From assembly GCF_000400505.1 (NCBI RefSeq), contig NZ_CM001857.1:1710386-1774385 (forward strand): a stretch of 64,000 bases of DNA, read 5' to 3'. A model generated the notes under the pieces. It made no database searches, was not told where the DNA came from, and saw nothing but the letters and a program-made list of their open reading frames with translations. Positions 28,495 through 38,525 of the stretch are shown here, one piece after another. Positions within the stretch are counted from its first letter, which is position 1; every line of letters begins with the position of its first letter. The stretch comes from Musicola paradisiaca NCPPB 2511. Lineage in GTDB: Bacteria; Pseudomonadota; Gammaproteobacteria; Enterobacterales; Enterobacteriaceae. The translations under genes were made by a program, and so were the position numbers.

Positions 28495-29067
28495 ATGCAG
28501 ACAACAGAAGTCGACCAGCGGCTGGCGGAGATCGATCAGCGTTTAACGATGGTGCTGGTGCCGGGATTGCGTGACAGCGATGAAGATCATTGGCAGAGCT
28601 ATTGGGAACGGCGTTTCCCGTTCTGGCGTCGTATCCGCCAGAAAGAGTGGTATCAGGCGAATCTGGATCGCTGGGTGCTGGCGATTCGCCGCGAACTGGC
28701 GAGCTGCGATCGACCGGCGATGCTGATTGGCCACAGTTTCGGCGCGCTGGCGTCCTGTTATGCTGTCCAGCAAGACATGGCTGGGATCGCCGGCGTGATG
28801 CTGGTGGCGCCCGCCGAGCCGATGCGTTTCGAGATTGAGGATCGCATTCGGCCGGAACGGTTGACGGCGCCGAGCCTGGCGTTCGCCAGCCATAATGATC
28901 CACTGATGACCTTTTCCCGCGCCGAATACTGGACGGATGCCTGGGGCAGTGAACTGGTGGACGTCGGTGAAGCCGGGCACATCAATGCCGAATCAGGCTT
29001 TGGTCAATGGGAATACGGCCTGACGCGGTTGGCGTCCTTCGCCGAAAAACTGTCCCCACCCGCGTGA
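28495..29067 (+). CDS. RBBP9/YdeN-family serine hydrolase
   Basis: A 190-residue compact alpha/beta hydrolase. Nucleophile elbow GHSFGALAS, acid in ASHNDPLMTF, and the family signature EAGHINAESGFGQWEYG carrying the catalytic His. This matches YdeN/RBBP9 proteins, whose substrates are mostly unknown. It follows the transporter operon on the same strand after a 236-base gap; association of this hydrolase with the importer may be functional or chance. No strong ribosome site is visible at the ATG. Confidence 0.85.
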   Translation: MQTTEVDQRLAEIDQRLTMVLVPGLRDSDEDHWQSYWERRFPFWRRIRQKEWYQANLDRWVLAIRRELASCDRPAMLIGHSFGALASCYAVQQDMAGIAGVMLVAPAEPMRFEIEDRIRPERLTAPSLAFASHNDPLMTFSRAEYWTDAWGSELVDVGEAGHINAESGFGQWEYGLTRLASFAEKLSPPA

Positions 29068-29369
29068 CCCTCGGCGGCGTCCGCCGCCATGCCTGTTCGG
29101 CGCTGAATATCTCGATTGCCCGCCTGCTACCAACCTCTTCCTTTCCTGTATCGCTGGCGGCGTCCCCTTTTGTCGGGCATGCCCGCATCAAGGCATTTCC
29201 CTCGTCTCTGTAAGCCGGATGTTGCACCCGGCATGGGGATGTCGGCGTCGGCTAAGCATATTAAACGGCGCCGTTTGTCAGGTGGCAGACCCGGATGGGC
29301 ATGTTCAGAGCGCAGTGCCGGCGGGTACGGGACAGGCGACTATCTTGCCCGATACCTTGCCGCCGGTAT
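29068..29369. other. Convergent intergenic region
   Basis: About 300 bases between the hydrolase (+) and cbsP (-). A GC-rich inverted repeat of GGCGG/CCGCC type lies near 29074-29087, without a T tract. I see no gene in it. Confidence 0.3.
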
Positions 29370-29786
29370 TTAAGGCTGGATGACGGTGGTGGTCAACCGC
29401 GAAACGCAACAAAGCGTTTGCCGTGGGTCGACGATTTCAATCTGCCAGACCTGTGTGCGCTGTCCCAGATGCAACGGCTGGCAGATCCCCCGTACCTCGC
29501 CCTGGCTCACCGCCCGCAGATGGGTGGCGTTGATTTCGCTGCCGACTACGCTGGCGCCCGGCGGCGTGCACAACCAGCCAGCGACTGACCCTAGCGATTC
29601 CGCCAACACCACGGAGGCCCCGCCGTGCAGCAGACCGAACGGTTGCCGGGTTCGATCGTCTACCGGCATGGTGGCTTCCAGGCAGGATTCTCCGATATGG
29701 GTAAAGACGATCCCCAAATGCGACAGCATGCAGGTTTGGCTCATGTGATTAAGGCTGTCCAGCGAGACATCGCGTTGCCAAATCAT
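29370..29786 (-). CDS. entH: CbsP/EntH-type hotdog thioesterase
   Basis: A 138-residue hotdog thioesterase closely following E. coli Ent[41 protein letters not shown] with the catalytic Glu, and [13 protein letters not shown]. EntH proofreads the aryl carrier domain by removing wrong acyl groups. I chose the second ATG (29786) because the E. coli protein starts at the equivalent MIW; the adjacent ATG at 29789 is possible. Last gene of fct-cbsCEBAP, eight bases after cbsA. Confidence 0.92.
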   Translation of the reverse strand: MIWQRDVSLDSLNHMSQTCMLSHLGIVFTHIGESCLEATMPVDDRTRQPFGLLHGGASVVLAESLGSVAGWLCTPPGASVVGSEINATHLRAVSQGEVRGICQPLHLGQRTQVWQIEIVDPRQTLCCVSRLTTTVIQP

Positions 29787-29794
29787 CATTCGTA

Positions 29795-30553
29795 TCAGGC
29801 CCCTAGCGTCGCGCCGCCATCGATCACGATATCCTGCAGCGTGATATGGCTTGCCAGATCGGAGGCGAGAAACAGTATGGCGTCGGCAATTTCCCGTGGT
29901 TGAGCGATTTTCCCCAGCGGGATACCGAGCTTGTACTGCGCCGGAAAACCGTCGATGGTGTGCTGTTCCGAAGCGGGGGAGTGCCACAGGCCGCGTTGCA
30001 TCGGGGTATCGGTCGAACCGGGTGAGACCAGATTGCAGCGTACTCCATAGGGCGCCAGCTCCAGCCCCACCGTCAGGCACAGGCTGCGCAACGCCGCTTT
30101 GGACGCACAGTAGGCCGCCATGCCGACGCGCGGAACGTGCGCCGCATTGGAGCCGATCGAGACAATAGCGCCGCGGCGCTGGCGCTGGAACTGAGGGATC
30201 ACCGCCTGAAACAGGTTGAAAGCGCCGCCTGCGTTGACTGACAGGCAATCCAGCCAGTCCTGCTGGCTCAGGTTTTCCGTCTGCCCCATGCGCAGGATCC
30301 CGGCGCCGTTGACCAGCACATCCAGGTGCGGCCGTTCCCTGAGCAACGCGCCGCAGCAGTCGGCAACCGCCGATGCGTCGCTGATGTCCAACTCGCGGGC
30401 GGAAAACGGCAGGTCGGTATGGGGAAATGCCCGGTCGAACCCGATCACCTCGGCACCCGCCGCCGCGAACCGGCAGGCGGTGTCGTAACCGATGCCGCGA
30501 CCCGCGCCTGTAACCCACACGAGCTGGCCTTGAAAGTGCAAGTCGCCGTTCAT
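29795..30553 (-). CDS. cbsA: CbsA, 2,3-dihydro-2,3-dihydroxybenzoate dehydrogenase
   Basis: A 252-residue short-chain dehydrogenase. NAD site [12 protein letters not shown] (residues 15-26), the catalytic YxxxK in [13 protein letters not shown], and the EntA-like [12 protein letters not shown] and [17 protein letters not shown]. It oxidises 2,3-dihydro-2,3-DHB to 2,3-dihydroxybenzoate, the last step of catechol synthesis. Overlaps the cbsB stop by ATGA. Complete. Confidence 0.95.
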   Translation of the reverse strand: MNGDLHFQGQLVWVTGAGRGIGYDTACRFAAAGAEVIGFDRAFPHTDLPFSARELDISDASAVADCCGALLRERPHLDVLVNGAGILRMGQTENLSQQDWLDCLSVNAGGAFNLFQAVIPQFQRQRRGAIVSIGSNAAHVPRVGMAAYCASKAALRSLCLTVGLELAPYGVRCNLVSPGSTDTPMQRGLWHSPASEQHTIDGFPAQYKLGIPLGKIAQPREIADAILFLASDLASHITLQDIVIDGGATLGA

Positions 30554-31425
30554 GCGCCCTCCCGTAATGGGTTGAGCAGCCGGTGCCAGTGTCGCAGCGT
30601 CGGCTGCTTGACCAGCGCGACGAAATCGAGGTCGTGTCCCTGCTGACGCCAGCGGGCGACCAGCGACATAATGCGCACCGAATCCAGCCCATAGTCGAGC
30701 AGATTTTCGTCATCGCAGATGTCATCGCTGTCGTCGTCCAGCAGCGGCAACAGATCGGCGCGCAGTTGCGTCAGTGTGTAGCCGGTCGCCGGCGCCAGCG
30801 CTGACAGCGACTGATCGGTAGTGACCACCCGGCCGCAGCGCCCGGCGGTATAACGCAGCGCCATCATGTGCTCTTCCTGGGAAAAATCCGCCAGAGCATC
30901 GGCCACCATGAACGGTTTGACATCACGCATGAAGGCATCGGTGGCTGTCGTCAGGCAACCGATGTGGGCATAAACGCCGCAGATGATCAGCTGGTCACGC
31001 CCGCTCTGTTTTAGCCGTTGTTCCAGATCGGAGCGCTGGAAGGCGCTGTAACGCCACTTCACCAGCACGGTATCCTCGGGATCCGGCGCCAGCGCGTCGG
31101 TAATTTTTTGCTGGTCGGGGTGCCGGTTAAGCCCTGGGCCCCACATGTCGTTCAACAGCGCCCGATCGGCAGGGCTCTGCCGGTCTGGCTGGGCGGTGTA
31201 GAACACCGGGATGCCCCGCTGACGGCAAATCTGTTTCAGGCGCACGATATTGGCGATCAATTGTTGGGTCAGCTGGCTGTCCTGGCCCCAGAAATTGAGG
31301 AAGTAACACTGCATATCGTGGATCAGCAACGCAGCACGGTCGGCGTCCAACGGCCAGTTGACCTTGTTGGCGGGCAGTTGATCGTCGGTAGGCAGCGAAT
31401 AGTCGTTCAGCGATGGAATACTCAT
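30550..31425 (-). CDS. cbsB: CbsB, isochorismatase / aryl carrier protein
   Basis: A 291-residue two-domain protein like EntB. The isochorismatase half starts [11 protein letters not shown], has the catalytic Asp37 in [14 protein letters not shown], and shows the normal Gly-containing motif [16 protein letters not shown]. The C-terminal aryl carrier domain has the phosphopantetheine Ser249 in [12 protein letters not shown]. It makes 2,3-dihydro-2,3-DHB and then carries DHB for condensation on CbsF. It begins three bases after cbsE and overlaps cbsA. Confidence 0.95.
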   Translation of the reverse strand: MSIPSLNDYSLPTDDQLPANKVNWPLDADRAALLIHDMQCYFLNFWGQDSQLTQQLIANIVRLKQICRQRGIPVFYTAQPDRQSPADRALLNDMWGPGLNRHPDQQKITDALAPDPEDTVLVKWRYSAFQRSDLEQRLKQSGRDQLIICGVYAHIGCLTTATDAFMRDVKPFMVADALADFSQEEHMMALRYTAGRCGRVVTTDQSLSALAPATGYTLTQLRADLLPLLDDDSDDICDDENLLDYGLDSVRIMSLVARWRQQGHDLDFVALVKQPTLRHWHRLLNPLREGA

Positions 31426-31428
31426 GAT

Positions 31429-33058
31429 TTACTCTCCTGCGGTTGCCGCCAGACGCTGTTCGGCCAGCTGGCGCAACTGCTTTTTATCCACTTTGCCGAC
31501 GGCGGTTTCCGGCAGTAACGGCAGGGTTTCGAAACGATCCGGCAATTTGTAGTCGGCGATGCCTTGCTCACGCAGATGGCGGCGCAGCACGACGGGCTTA
31601 ACGGGCTCGCGGGTGACGATGAACGCACAGCTTTTTTCACCCATCAGCGTATCGGGAATGGCGACCAGCGCGGCATTGATCACCGCCGGGTGACGCAGCA
31701 GCAGGTTTTCCACCTCTTCGGCGGCAATCTTTTCGCCGCCGCGGTTGATTTGATCCTTCTCGCGGCCGACCACCTGCAGATACCCGTCTTCCCGCAGGAT
31801 CACCAGATCGCCGGAACAGTAGAACCCGTGTTCGTCGAACGCCTGGCGGTTGTGCTCTGGGCTACGGTAGTAGCCGCGGAAGGTATAAGGGCCGCGGGTC
31901 ATCAGACGGCCGGCCTGGCCGTGCGGCAGCGGGTTGCCGTCGGCGTCGGCGACCCATACTTCGTCGTCGGGGCTGATGGGGCGCCCCTGCGTGGTGAAGA
32001 TATGCTGCTCGTCATCATCCAGACGGGTGTAATTCACCAACCCTTCCGCCATGCCGAACACCTGTTGTAACTGGCATCCGAGCTCCGCCGGAATGCGGCG
32101 CGCCAGCGATTCGCTCAGCCGCGCGCCGCCCACTTGTAGCAGTTGCAGGCTCTCCAGTGCGTGGCGTTGTCCGGCCAATGTTACCGCCTCCAGCCATAGC
32201 GTGACGGCCGGCGGCACCAACGCGGTGACGTTGATGCGGTGGCGGGCGATCAGCGGGAAACAGCAGCTGGCGCTGGGGTTGTTCGCCAGTACGACGGCGC
32301 CGCCCGCATAGAACGCGCCCAGCGCGCCCGGCGAACTGAGCGGGTAGTTGTGGGCGGCGGGCAGCGCGCACAGATAGCGGGTCTGCCGGTCGAAACGGCA
32401 AATCTCCACGCTGCCACGGGTGCTGTAGTAGTAATCGTTGTGGGTTCGGGGGATCAGTTTGGGTGTCCCGGTACTGCCGCCGGATAGCTGGAAGAACGCC
32501 ACTTCATCCGCCGGAGTGGGGGTGTCTTCCCATGAGAGGGGGGCTTCGTCGTACAGCAGACGGGCCAAATCCCGCGTCTCATCTTCATGACCGAGCAAGA
32601 TACTGGTTTGTAGCGTCGGGCAGCGCTGGCGCAGTTCGTCGATAAAAATCATTATCCGCAAACAGGGGGTGGCGACGATCGGCGATCAGCAGCGCCGGCG
32701 CTATCTGGTCGGCGTAAGCGCGCAGTTCGCTGCGTTGGTGATTGTATAAGGCGTTGACCGGCACGACGCCGGCCCGCAACAGGGCGAAGAAGGTCAGATA
32801 GAATTCAGCGGTATTGCCCAATTGCACCAGCGCGGTTTGCCCCGGCAGTACGCCGTGTCGCCGCAGCGCCGCCGCCAGACGGGCGCTCAACTGCTGCATG
32901 CGCGCATAGCTGAACCGACGCTCGCCGCAGATCAGTGCCGTCGCCTCACTGTCGGCGTGACGGGCAATGATGTCGCACAGCGGCAGGTCGTCCCAGTAGC
33001 CGCGCTCGCGGTAACGGTGCGCGAGCGCCGCCGGCCAACGGGTAAATGCGAGCGTCAT
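31429..33058 (-). pseudogene. cbsE: CbsE, 2,3-dihydroxybenzoate-AMP ligase, broken by one-base insertion
   Basis: The gene reads as two frames that together give an EntE-like ligase of about 542 residues. Part 1 (33058 to about 32649) ends normally through [13 protein letters not shown]. Part 2 (about 32643 to 31429) continues [13 protein letters not shown], then [20 protein letters not shown] (AMP loop), [21 protein letters not shown] and [17 protein letters not shown]. The break is a T5 run on the coding strand (A5 at 32644-32648); T4 restores GAT AAT GAT TTT ATC GAC. EntE activates DHB and loads CbsB, so a true frameshift would block chrysobactin synthesis. The start overlaps cbsC by ATGA. 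Sequencing error is quite possible. Confidence 0.88.
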
Positions 33059-34242
33059 GCGGCACACTCCTGGGCCTGACGCAGGCCGAAGGCGCGCAGC
33101 ATGGTGCTCAGTTTCACGCCGGTTTCATGCCATTCGCTAACCGGTTGCGAGTCCGGCACGATGCCGGCGCCGGCGAACAGCCGAACGCGATGATGGCGTA
33201 TTTCGCCGCAGCGGATGGTGACAACCCACTCGCCGTTACCTTGTGCGTCGCACCAACCGACGATGCCGCCGAACAGTCCCCGGGTAAAGGGCTCCAGCTC
33301 GGCGATACGTTCTCTGGCCGCCGGTGTGGGCGCGCCGCACAGCGCCGGGGTCGGGTGCAGCAGGCAAGCCATCGACAGCGCATTTTCCTGCGGATTGCGC
33401 ACGATACCGCTGATGCGGCTTGCCAGATGCCACAGCACCGGGGTGTTGAGCAGTGTCGGTGCGTCCGGCAGCGTTAGCGTCTGGCAACGCGGAGCGAGCA
33501 GACGCCTGATCTCTTCGGTGACGATACGGTGTTCGTGGTGGTCTTTGCCCGACTGCATCAGCGATTGGCGCAGTTGCTGATCTTCCAGCGGATCGTCGCT
33601 GCGCCGGGCTGAGCCCGCCAGCGGTTGCGACAGCACGTCGTTGCCGCGTTTATACAGCAACAGTTCCGGGCTGGCGCCCAGCAGCGCGCCCTGCGCCAGC
33701 GGCAGATGAAAATTGTAGCTCCAGGGGTTCTGCCGATTAAGTCTCAACAGCATCTGGATGGAATCCAGCGGCTGGTCGGTATCGATATCCAGCAGACGGG
33801 ACAAGACGATTTTGTTCAGGCGACCTTCACGGGTATCGGCCACGCCGGCGTTGACCATGCGGCAAAAGGCCTCGTGTTCCGGGGATTCCCGCAACCGGCG
33901 GATGGCGATCGGCGTGTCCGCGACGTCAAGCGATTGCAGCTCTTCGCGTGGGAACCAGCGGGTGTGCTGCGGAATGAACAGGTGGGCCGGCTGGCGTTTG
34001 TCGAATGGAATGGCGCCGACCAGCAACGGGTGCGGCAATCCATCCTGCCGGGCTGCGGCAAACAGGCCGGAAACCTGCTGCTGGAAGGCACCCTCAAGAT
34101 CGCCGCCATCTTCTGTCGATGCGCTCAGCGAAGCGTAGCATCCTCGGGTGTGCAGACTGCCTTGCGGCGACAGGAAGAGAAAATCGTCGTTCAGTAGTGA
34201 ACGGGAGTGCAGAGCGTGGGTAGTGGCTGATAGCGTCGACAC
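33055..34242 (-). CDS. cbsC: CbsC, isochorismate synthase
   Basis: A 395-residue chorismate-utilising enzyme like EntC. Key stretches are [50 protein letters not shown], and the C-terminal [23 protein letters not shown]. It converts chorismate to isochorismate. I chose the GTG at 34242, with AAGGAA before it; a longer frame to 34407 would overlap fct and lacks homology. It lies 92 bases after fct in the same operon. Confidence 0.93.
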   Translation of the reverse strand: MSTLSATTHALHSRSLLNDDFLFLSPQGSLHTRGCYASLSASTEDGGDLEGAFQQQVSGLFAAARQDGLPHPLLVGAIPFDKRQPAHLFIPQHTRWFPREELQSLDVADTPIAIRRLRESPEHEAFCRMVNAGVADTREGRLNKIVLSRLLDIDTDQPLDSIQMLLRLNRQNPWSYNFHLPLAQGALLGASPELLLYKRGNDVLSQPLAGSARRSDDPLEDQQLRQSLMQSGKDHHEHRIVTEEIRRLLAPRCQTLTLPDAPTLLNTPVLWHLASRISGIVRNPQENALSMACLLHPTPALCGAPTPAARERIAELEPFTRGLFGGIVGWCDAQGNGEWVVTIRCGEIRHHRVRLFAGAGIVPDSQPVSEWHETGVKLSTMLRAFGLRQAQECAA

Positions 34243-34334
34243 AGTCTGTTCCTTATGTCTGTTGAGTAAACCTATCGCGTGTAGTCGGTTGTGGCATAAG
34301 CAGGGCGGACAACACGTCCGCCCGAGAAAACCGC

Positions 34335-36488
34335 TTACCAGCTGTAGCTGACGCTGGCGACAACGGTACGGCCCGAGCCATAGAAACAGGCTGTGGTGCC
34401 GGAGCAAGACGCGACGTAGTGTTTGTCGGTCAGATTGTTGACGTTGAGTTGTAACGTCGTGCCTTTCAGGTTAGGTAACGCTTCGCCCAGTTCGTAACGC
34501 GCCATGGCGTCGTACAGGGTATAGGCCGGTACCTTGAAGGATTCGGCGTTATCCCCATAGCTGGTGCCGATGTAACGCACGCCGGAGCCCAGCGTGACGC
34601 CTTTCAGCGGACCGGTCAGGAAGCTGTAGTTGCCCCAGGCGGAGGCGGTGTGGCGAGGAATGGCCGCCGGCGACTTGTTGACCTGGCTGGCGGTGTTGCT
34701 CTCTTTGGTCTCCGCGTCGGTATAGGTGTAGGCCGCGATCAGGCTGATTTCCGGTGTTAATTGCGTGTGCGCCTCGGTTTCCACCCCTTTGGATTTCACT
34801 TTGCCGATCTGTTCGTAGTAACCGATGGTGCTGTTGTAAGAAGAGATATTCTTCTGGGTGATGTCGAACAACGACACCGTCAGCAGGGTATTGCTGCCCT
34901 TGGGCTGGAATTTGATCCCCACTTCCGACTGTTCGCCGGTCGTCGGGTCGAACGGTGCGGTACCGGGAGCGCCGCTGTCGAGGTTGGGCTCGAACGAGGT
35001 GCTGTAACTGACATACGGTGAAATCCCGTTGTCGAAAGCGTACAGCAACGCGGTGCGGCCGGTGAATTTGGCGTCGTTTCTTTCGTCCGTGGTGCTGGTA
35101 TTGCGGTTGGTGGTTCTGACCTGGCTCCAGTCATGGCGACCGGACAACAGCAGGTTCCACTGATTCCACTCCAGTTGATCCTGCAGATAAACGCCGGTCT
35201 GATCCAGTTTCTTGCGCTGGTTGGTGGTTAGGGACTGCGTGCTTTCGTCAATTTTCAGGCCGTAGGTTGGGTTGGCCCAGTTAAGATCGTACTGGCTGCC
35301 GGCTGCACGCCAGAGCTTGTAATCGCGATCCGTCCATTTGTAATCCAGCCCGCCAATCAGGGTATGGGAGAGTTCGCCGGTGCTGAATTTCGCTTTCAGC
35401 TGGTTGTCCAGGCCCAGTTCGTTCGCTTCGGTTTCTTCGCGCTGTGCACGACGAGACAGGGTGGTATTGGTGGCGGTACCGCCGGTGGAGTACACCAGAT
35501 ATTTATATTTCTCGTTCAACTGTGAATAACGGAAATTCTGCTGGAACGAAAGCACCTCATTGAACGAGTGATCGAAGATATAACCGATAGCGGTTTGCTC
35601 ACGCTCGGACTGGTTATAGTTGGCATCACTGACGTTAAAATCATAAGGCAGATAACCGGCGCTGGTGCCGAATACGGTGCCGTATGCCGGCAGGAAGTTA
35701 CGCTGCCCGGCTTTTGGGTCGTTCTGGTAGCTGGTCAGCAGGGTAAAACTGGTATCCGGGTTGGGGAGCCAGGTGATCGCCGGTGCGATAGCCACACGCT
35801 GTTGTTTATAGTCATTGACGAATTCTTTGCGAGTGCTGGCGATGCCGTTCAGGCGGTACAGCAGCGATTTGTCGTCGTTAAGCGCGCCGCCGAAGTCAAA
35901 CGCGGCTTCGCCCAGGCTTTGGTTGCCGGCGCTGAATTTAATCTTGTGGATCTCTTCCGCCGTCGGGCGTTTGCTGGTCATGCTGATCAGCCCGCCGGGG
36001 TTAACCTGCCCGTACAGCACGGAAGCCGGGCCATGCACCAGTTCTACGCGCTCCAACAGCCAGGGGTCGATTTTCCCCATCACGCCGGCCTGGCCGTTTA
36101 AGCCATAGCTCAATCCATCCAGGAATTTAGGCGCATAGCGGAAGCCGCGGGCAATCACTTCATCGCTGCGGTTTGAGGAACCGCGGTAGTTTGTCACCAC
36201 GCCGCTGGAATAGTTCAGCGCGTCCGAGACGTTGGCAACCGCCTGGTTGTCCATCTGATCGCGGGTCACGACGCTGACGGATTGGGGCGTTTTCACCAAC
36301 GGCGTGCTGGTTTTGGTGCCCGCGGCGCTTTCCTTGGCGACGACGCCTTTTAGCGGCGCGGTAACACTTTCATTGGTACTGGCGGAAACGACAATGGTGT
36401 CATTGTGGGTTGTCGTTGCCGCCTGAGCCAGCGGCGCGACCAGTAAAGATATGAAAATAGCTAATGGTTTCTTTTTAGTGTGATACAT
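34335..36488 (-). CDS. fct: Fct, ferric-chrysobactin TonB-dependent receptor
   Basis: A 717-residue outer-membrane receptor. The signal peptide ([18 protein letters not shown]) is followed by a TonB box region (DTIVVSAS), the plug ([39 protein letters not shown]) and a 22-strand barrel ending with the aromatic YSW. It imports ferric chrysobactin with TonB energy. I chose the ATG at 36488 because GAGGGGAAAG lies before it and the signal peptide begins there. First gene of the siderophore operon, matching the known E. chrysanthemi fct-cbsCEBAP order, so the assignment rests on context as well as on family. Confidence 0.9.
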   Translation of the reverse strand: MYHTKKKPLAIFISLLVAPLAQAATTTHNDTIVVSASTNESVTAPLKGVVAKESAAGTKTSTPLVKTPQSVSVVTRDQMDNQAVANVSDALNYSSGVVTNYRGSSNRSDEVIARGFRYAPKFLDGLSYGLNGQAGVMGKIDPWLLERVELVHGPASVLYGQVNPGGLISMTSKRPTAEEIHKIKFSAGNQSLGEAAFDFGGALNDDKSLLYRLNGIASTRKEFVNDYKQQRVAIAPAITWLPNPDTSFTLLTSYQNDPKAGQRNFLPAYGTVFGTSAGYLPYDFNVSDANYNQSEREQTAIGYIFDHSFNEVLSFQQNFRYSQLNEKYKYLVYSTGGTATNTTLSRRAQREETEANELGLDNQLKAKFSTGELSHTLIGGLDYKWTDRDYKLWRAAGSQYDLNWANPTYGLKIDESTQSLTTNQRKKLDQTGVYLQDQLEWNQWNLLLSGRHDWSQVRTTNRNTSTTDERNDAKFTGRTALLYAFDNGISPYVSYSTSFEPNLDSGAPGTAPFDPTTGEQSEVGIKFQPKGSNTLLTVSLFDITQKNISSYNSTIGYYEQIGKVKSKGVETEAHTQLTPEISLIAAYTYTDAETKESNTASQVNKSPAAIPRHTASAWGNYSFLTGPLKGVTLGSGVRYIGTSYGDNAESFKVPAYTLYDAMARYELGEALPNLKGTTLQLNVNNLTDKHYVASCSGTTACFYGSGRTVVASVSYSW

Positions 36489-36804
36489 CGGCTTTCCCCT
36501 CAGAAAACAGCCCTGTTGGTTCAGTATGTGTACATGGGCGAGCCATATCGAAAGGTCGTCTTTGACCATAGCCATCAATAAATTAAATATAATCAATAGC
36601 TTTTAATGTTTTCGAACGTTGCTATAACCCAGAGTGTATTGCTGATATCCCGATAAAAATCGAGACACCCATCTTATTGCAAATGTAAATAATTCTCAAT
36701 ATTATTTCTATCGATGTTTATGACGGTATCCTTGTCATTCGACACATTAATAAATTTGATTAAATGTAAGAAAAACGTAAAGGGCTGCGGCCCGGGAGGG
36801 TTTG
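36489..36804. promoter_or_regulatory. Divergent fct / cbsH promoter region with Fur-like sequence
   Basis: A 316-base AT-rich region between fct (-) and cbsH (+). AAATAATTCTCAATATTATT around 36688-36707 resembles a degenerate Fur box, and further AT-rich tracts lie around 36580-36605. Fur repression of this divergent promoter is known for E. chrysanthemi; the exact operator here is uncertain. GGGAGGG at 36794-36800 is the cbsH ribosome site. Confidence 0.55.
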
Positions 36805-38109
36805 ATGCCGGAAATACAGGCGCCGGGATTTGCTGCCGCCTTGCTATCGTCGCCCCAGGCGGGAACGCAGGAATGGTGGCGACAGATCGCCAGCGTGGGA
36901 ACGCCGCTGCTGGAGCCGCAAGGAGAGCAGCAAGTACGAATGACGTTTCTCTGGCGCGATCCGGCCGGAACGGCGCGGCATTCCACCATTCGACAGGTGT
37001 ATATCGATGTTAACGGCGTGACCGATCATCACCACTTTACGCCGCAGAGCCTGCAACGCCTTCCCGGCACGGATGTTTGGCACTGGTCGGTGGATATCGA
37101 ACGCGACTGGCGCGGCAGTTACTGCCTGATCCCCGTTGGCAGCGAGCATCTGCCGCCGGCGTTCACCGATCACGAACAGCAGCGCGAATGGTGGTGTTCG
37201 CTGTTTCCCTTGATGACGGCCGATCCGCTCAATCCGGCTACCCCTTGGGATACCTGGACAGGGAAGCAACTTTCCGCCGTCCACCTGCCGGATGCATTGC
37301 CGCAAGCTGCCTGGTCGTCGACCGACGGCGGTACGGCCGTACCGGCGGATCCTTCCCGCCGATTCACGTTCGAGTGGCACAGCCCGCAGTTGGGGAATCG
37401 CCGCCGTATCTGGCTATACATTACCGGCCATACCGACGAGCCCGCTGCGCGCCCGCTGGCGATCGTGCTGGACGGGCAAAAGTGGGCGGAGGAAACGCCG
37501 CTGTTCGCGCCGCTGGATGAGGAAACCGATGCCGGCCGGCTGCCTGCCGCCGTTTATCTGTTTATCGACGCCATCGATATGCCGCGCCGCAGCCAGGAAT
37601 TGCCCTGCAATCCGGCATTCTGGCGGGCGGTGCAGGATGAGTTATTACCGATGGCGGCGCAGTATGCGGCCTTTAGCGACGATCCCGATCGCACGCTGGT
37701 ATCCGGCCAGAGTTACGGCGGGCTGGCGTCGTTGTATGCCGGCCTGTATTGGCCCGAACGTTTCGGCCGGGTGTTGACGCAGTCCGGATCCTTTTGGTGG
37801 CCGCATCAAAAAGTGCTGACCTGCATGGGCGGCCGCCATGAGCAGGATGTCGGCATGCTGATTGCCGAGGTACGACAGTGCGGACGTCCCGCGAGGCCGC
37901 TGGTGGTGTTCCAGGAGGCGGGCCGCCGGGAAAGCGATATCCATTTCGTCAATCAGCAGATGAACGCCGCGCTGAACGCGGCGGGCCATCATGTGCATTA
38001 CCGCGTCTACAACGGCGGTCACGACATGCTGTGTTGGCGCGGTGGATTGATTGACGGTTTACGCTGGCTGCTGACAACGCAGCCGACAACGACAAACAAC
38101 AAGGAGTGA
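36805..38109 (+). CDS. cbsH: CbsH, Fes-like ferric-siderophore esterase/peptidase
   Basis: A 434-residue cytoplasmic enzyme of the enterobactin-esterase family: an N-terminal Fes beta domain (MTFLWRDPAGTARHSTIRQV) and a C-terminal alpha/beta hydrolase with nucleophile SGQSYGGLASLYAGLYWPER and the His in YNGGHDMLCWRGGL. In E. chrysanthemi CbsH cleaves chrysobactin to release iron and prevents toxic accumulation. I chose the ATG at 36805, which has GGGAGGG four bases upstream. First gene of the cbsH-mbtH-cbsF operon. Confidence 0.92.
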   Translation: MPEIQAPGFAAALLSSPQAGTQEWWRQIASVGTPLLEPQGEQQVRMTFLWRDPAGTARHSTIRQVYIDVNGVTDHHHFTPQSLQRLPGTDVWHWSVDIERDWRGSYCLIPVGSEHLPPAFTDHEQQREWWCSLFPLMTADPLNPATPWDTWTGKQLSAVHLPDALPQAAWSSTDGGTAVPADPSRRFTFEWHSPQLGNRRRIWLYITGHTDEPAARPLAIVLDGQKWAEETPLFAPLDEETDAGRLPAAVYLFIDAIDMPRRSQELPCNPAFWRAVQDELLPMAAQYAAFSDDPDRTLVSGQSYGGLASLYAGLYWPERFGRVLTQSGSFWWPHQKVLTCMGGRHEQDVGMLIAEVRQCGRPARPLVVFQEAGRRESDIHFVNQQMNAALNAAGHHVHYRVYNGGHDMLCWRGGLIDGLRWLLTTQPTTTNNKE

Positions 38110-38113
38110 CGCC

Positions 38114-38335
38114 ATGTCCCAGGAATCTGTGAATCCGTTTGATGATGAACGTTTAACGTTTCTGGTGCTGATCAATACGCAGCAACAGTTCAGCCTGTGG
38201 CCTGAGTTCGCCGCTATTCCCGCCGGCTGGGCGGCGGTATTCGGGCCGCAGAGCCGCGAGGCGTGTATCGGTTATACGCAGGCGCAGTGGCTGGATATGC
38301 GGCCTGCCGGAGTGAAAACGACGTCTCAGGCGTAA
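38114..38335 (+). CDS. MbtH-like protein
   Basis: A 73-residue MbtH protein with the family signature NPFDDERLTFLVLINTQQQF, SLWPEFAAIPAGW, VFGPQSREACIGYTQ and WLDMRP. MbtH proteins bind and solubilise NRPS adenylation domains, here presumably CbsF. It starts four bases after cbsH with AAGGAG upstream and is separated from cbsF by 190 bases in which I see no other gene. Confidence 0.95.
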   Translation: MSQESVNPFDDERLTFLVLINTQQQFSLWPEFAAIPAGWAAVFGPQSREACIGYTQAQWLDMRPAGVKTTSQA

Positions 38336-38525
38336 TGCCGTTCGTCTGACCGAGCCGGTGGAAAAATACCGCGGGGACAACGGCGAAAGGGGTGCCTGTG
38401 CGTGTGTCTCCGTTCTCGCAGGGGCGATCGAACGGGATGGGTTTTCAGACGGGTCATCACCGGCCGACCTGACAAGGCGGACGCTGTTCTCCCCGAACCG
38501 TTGACGGATGATAAAGGAATACAAG

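Noticed and set aside
28371-28574. A short frame containing repeated NTTM
   Set aside because: The repeat comes from the 12-base triplicate; the frame runs into the hydrolase gene and lacks a ribosome site.
29370-30725. A 451-codon minus-strand frame
   Set aside because: It joins an out-of-frame reading of cbsA to the real thioesterase; only the last 138 codons are a gene.
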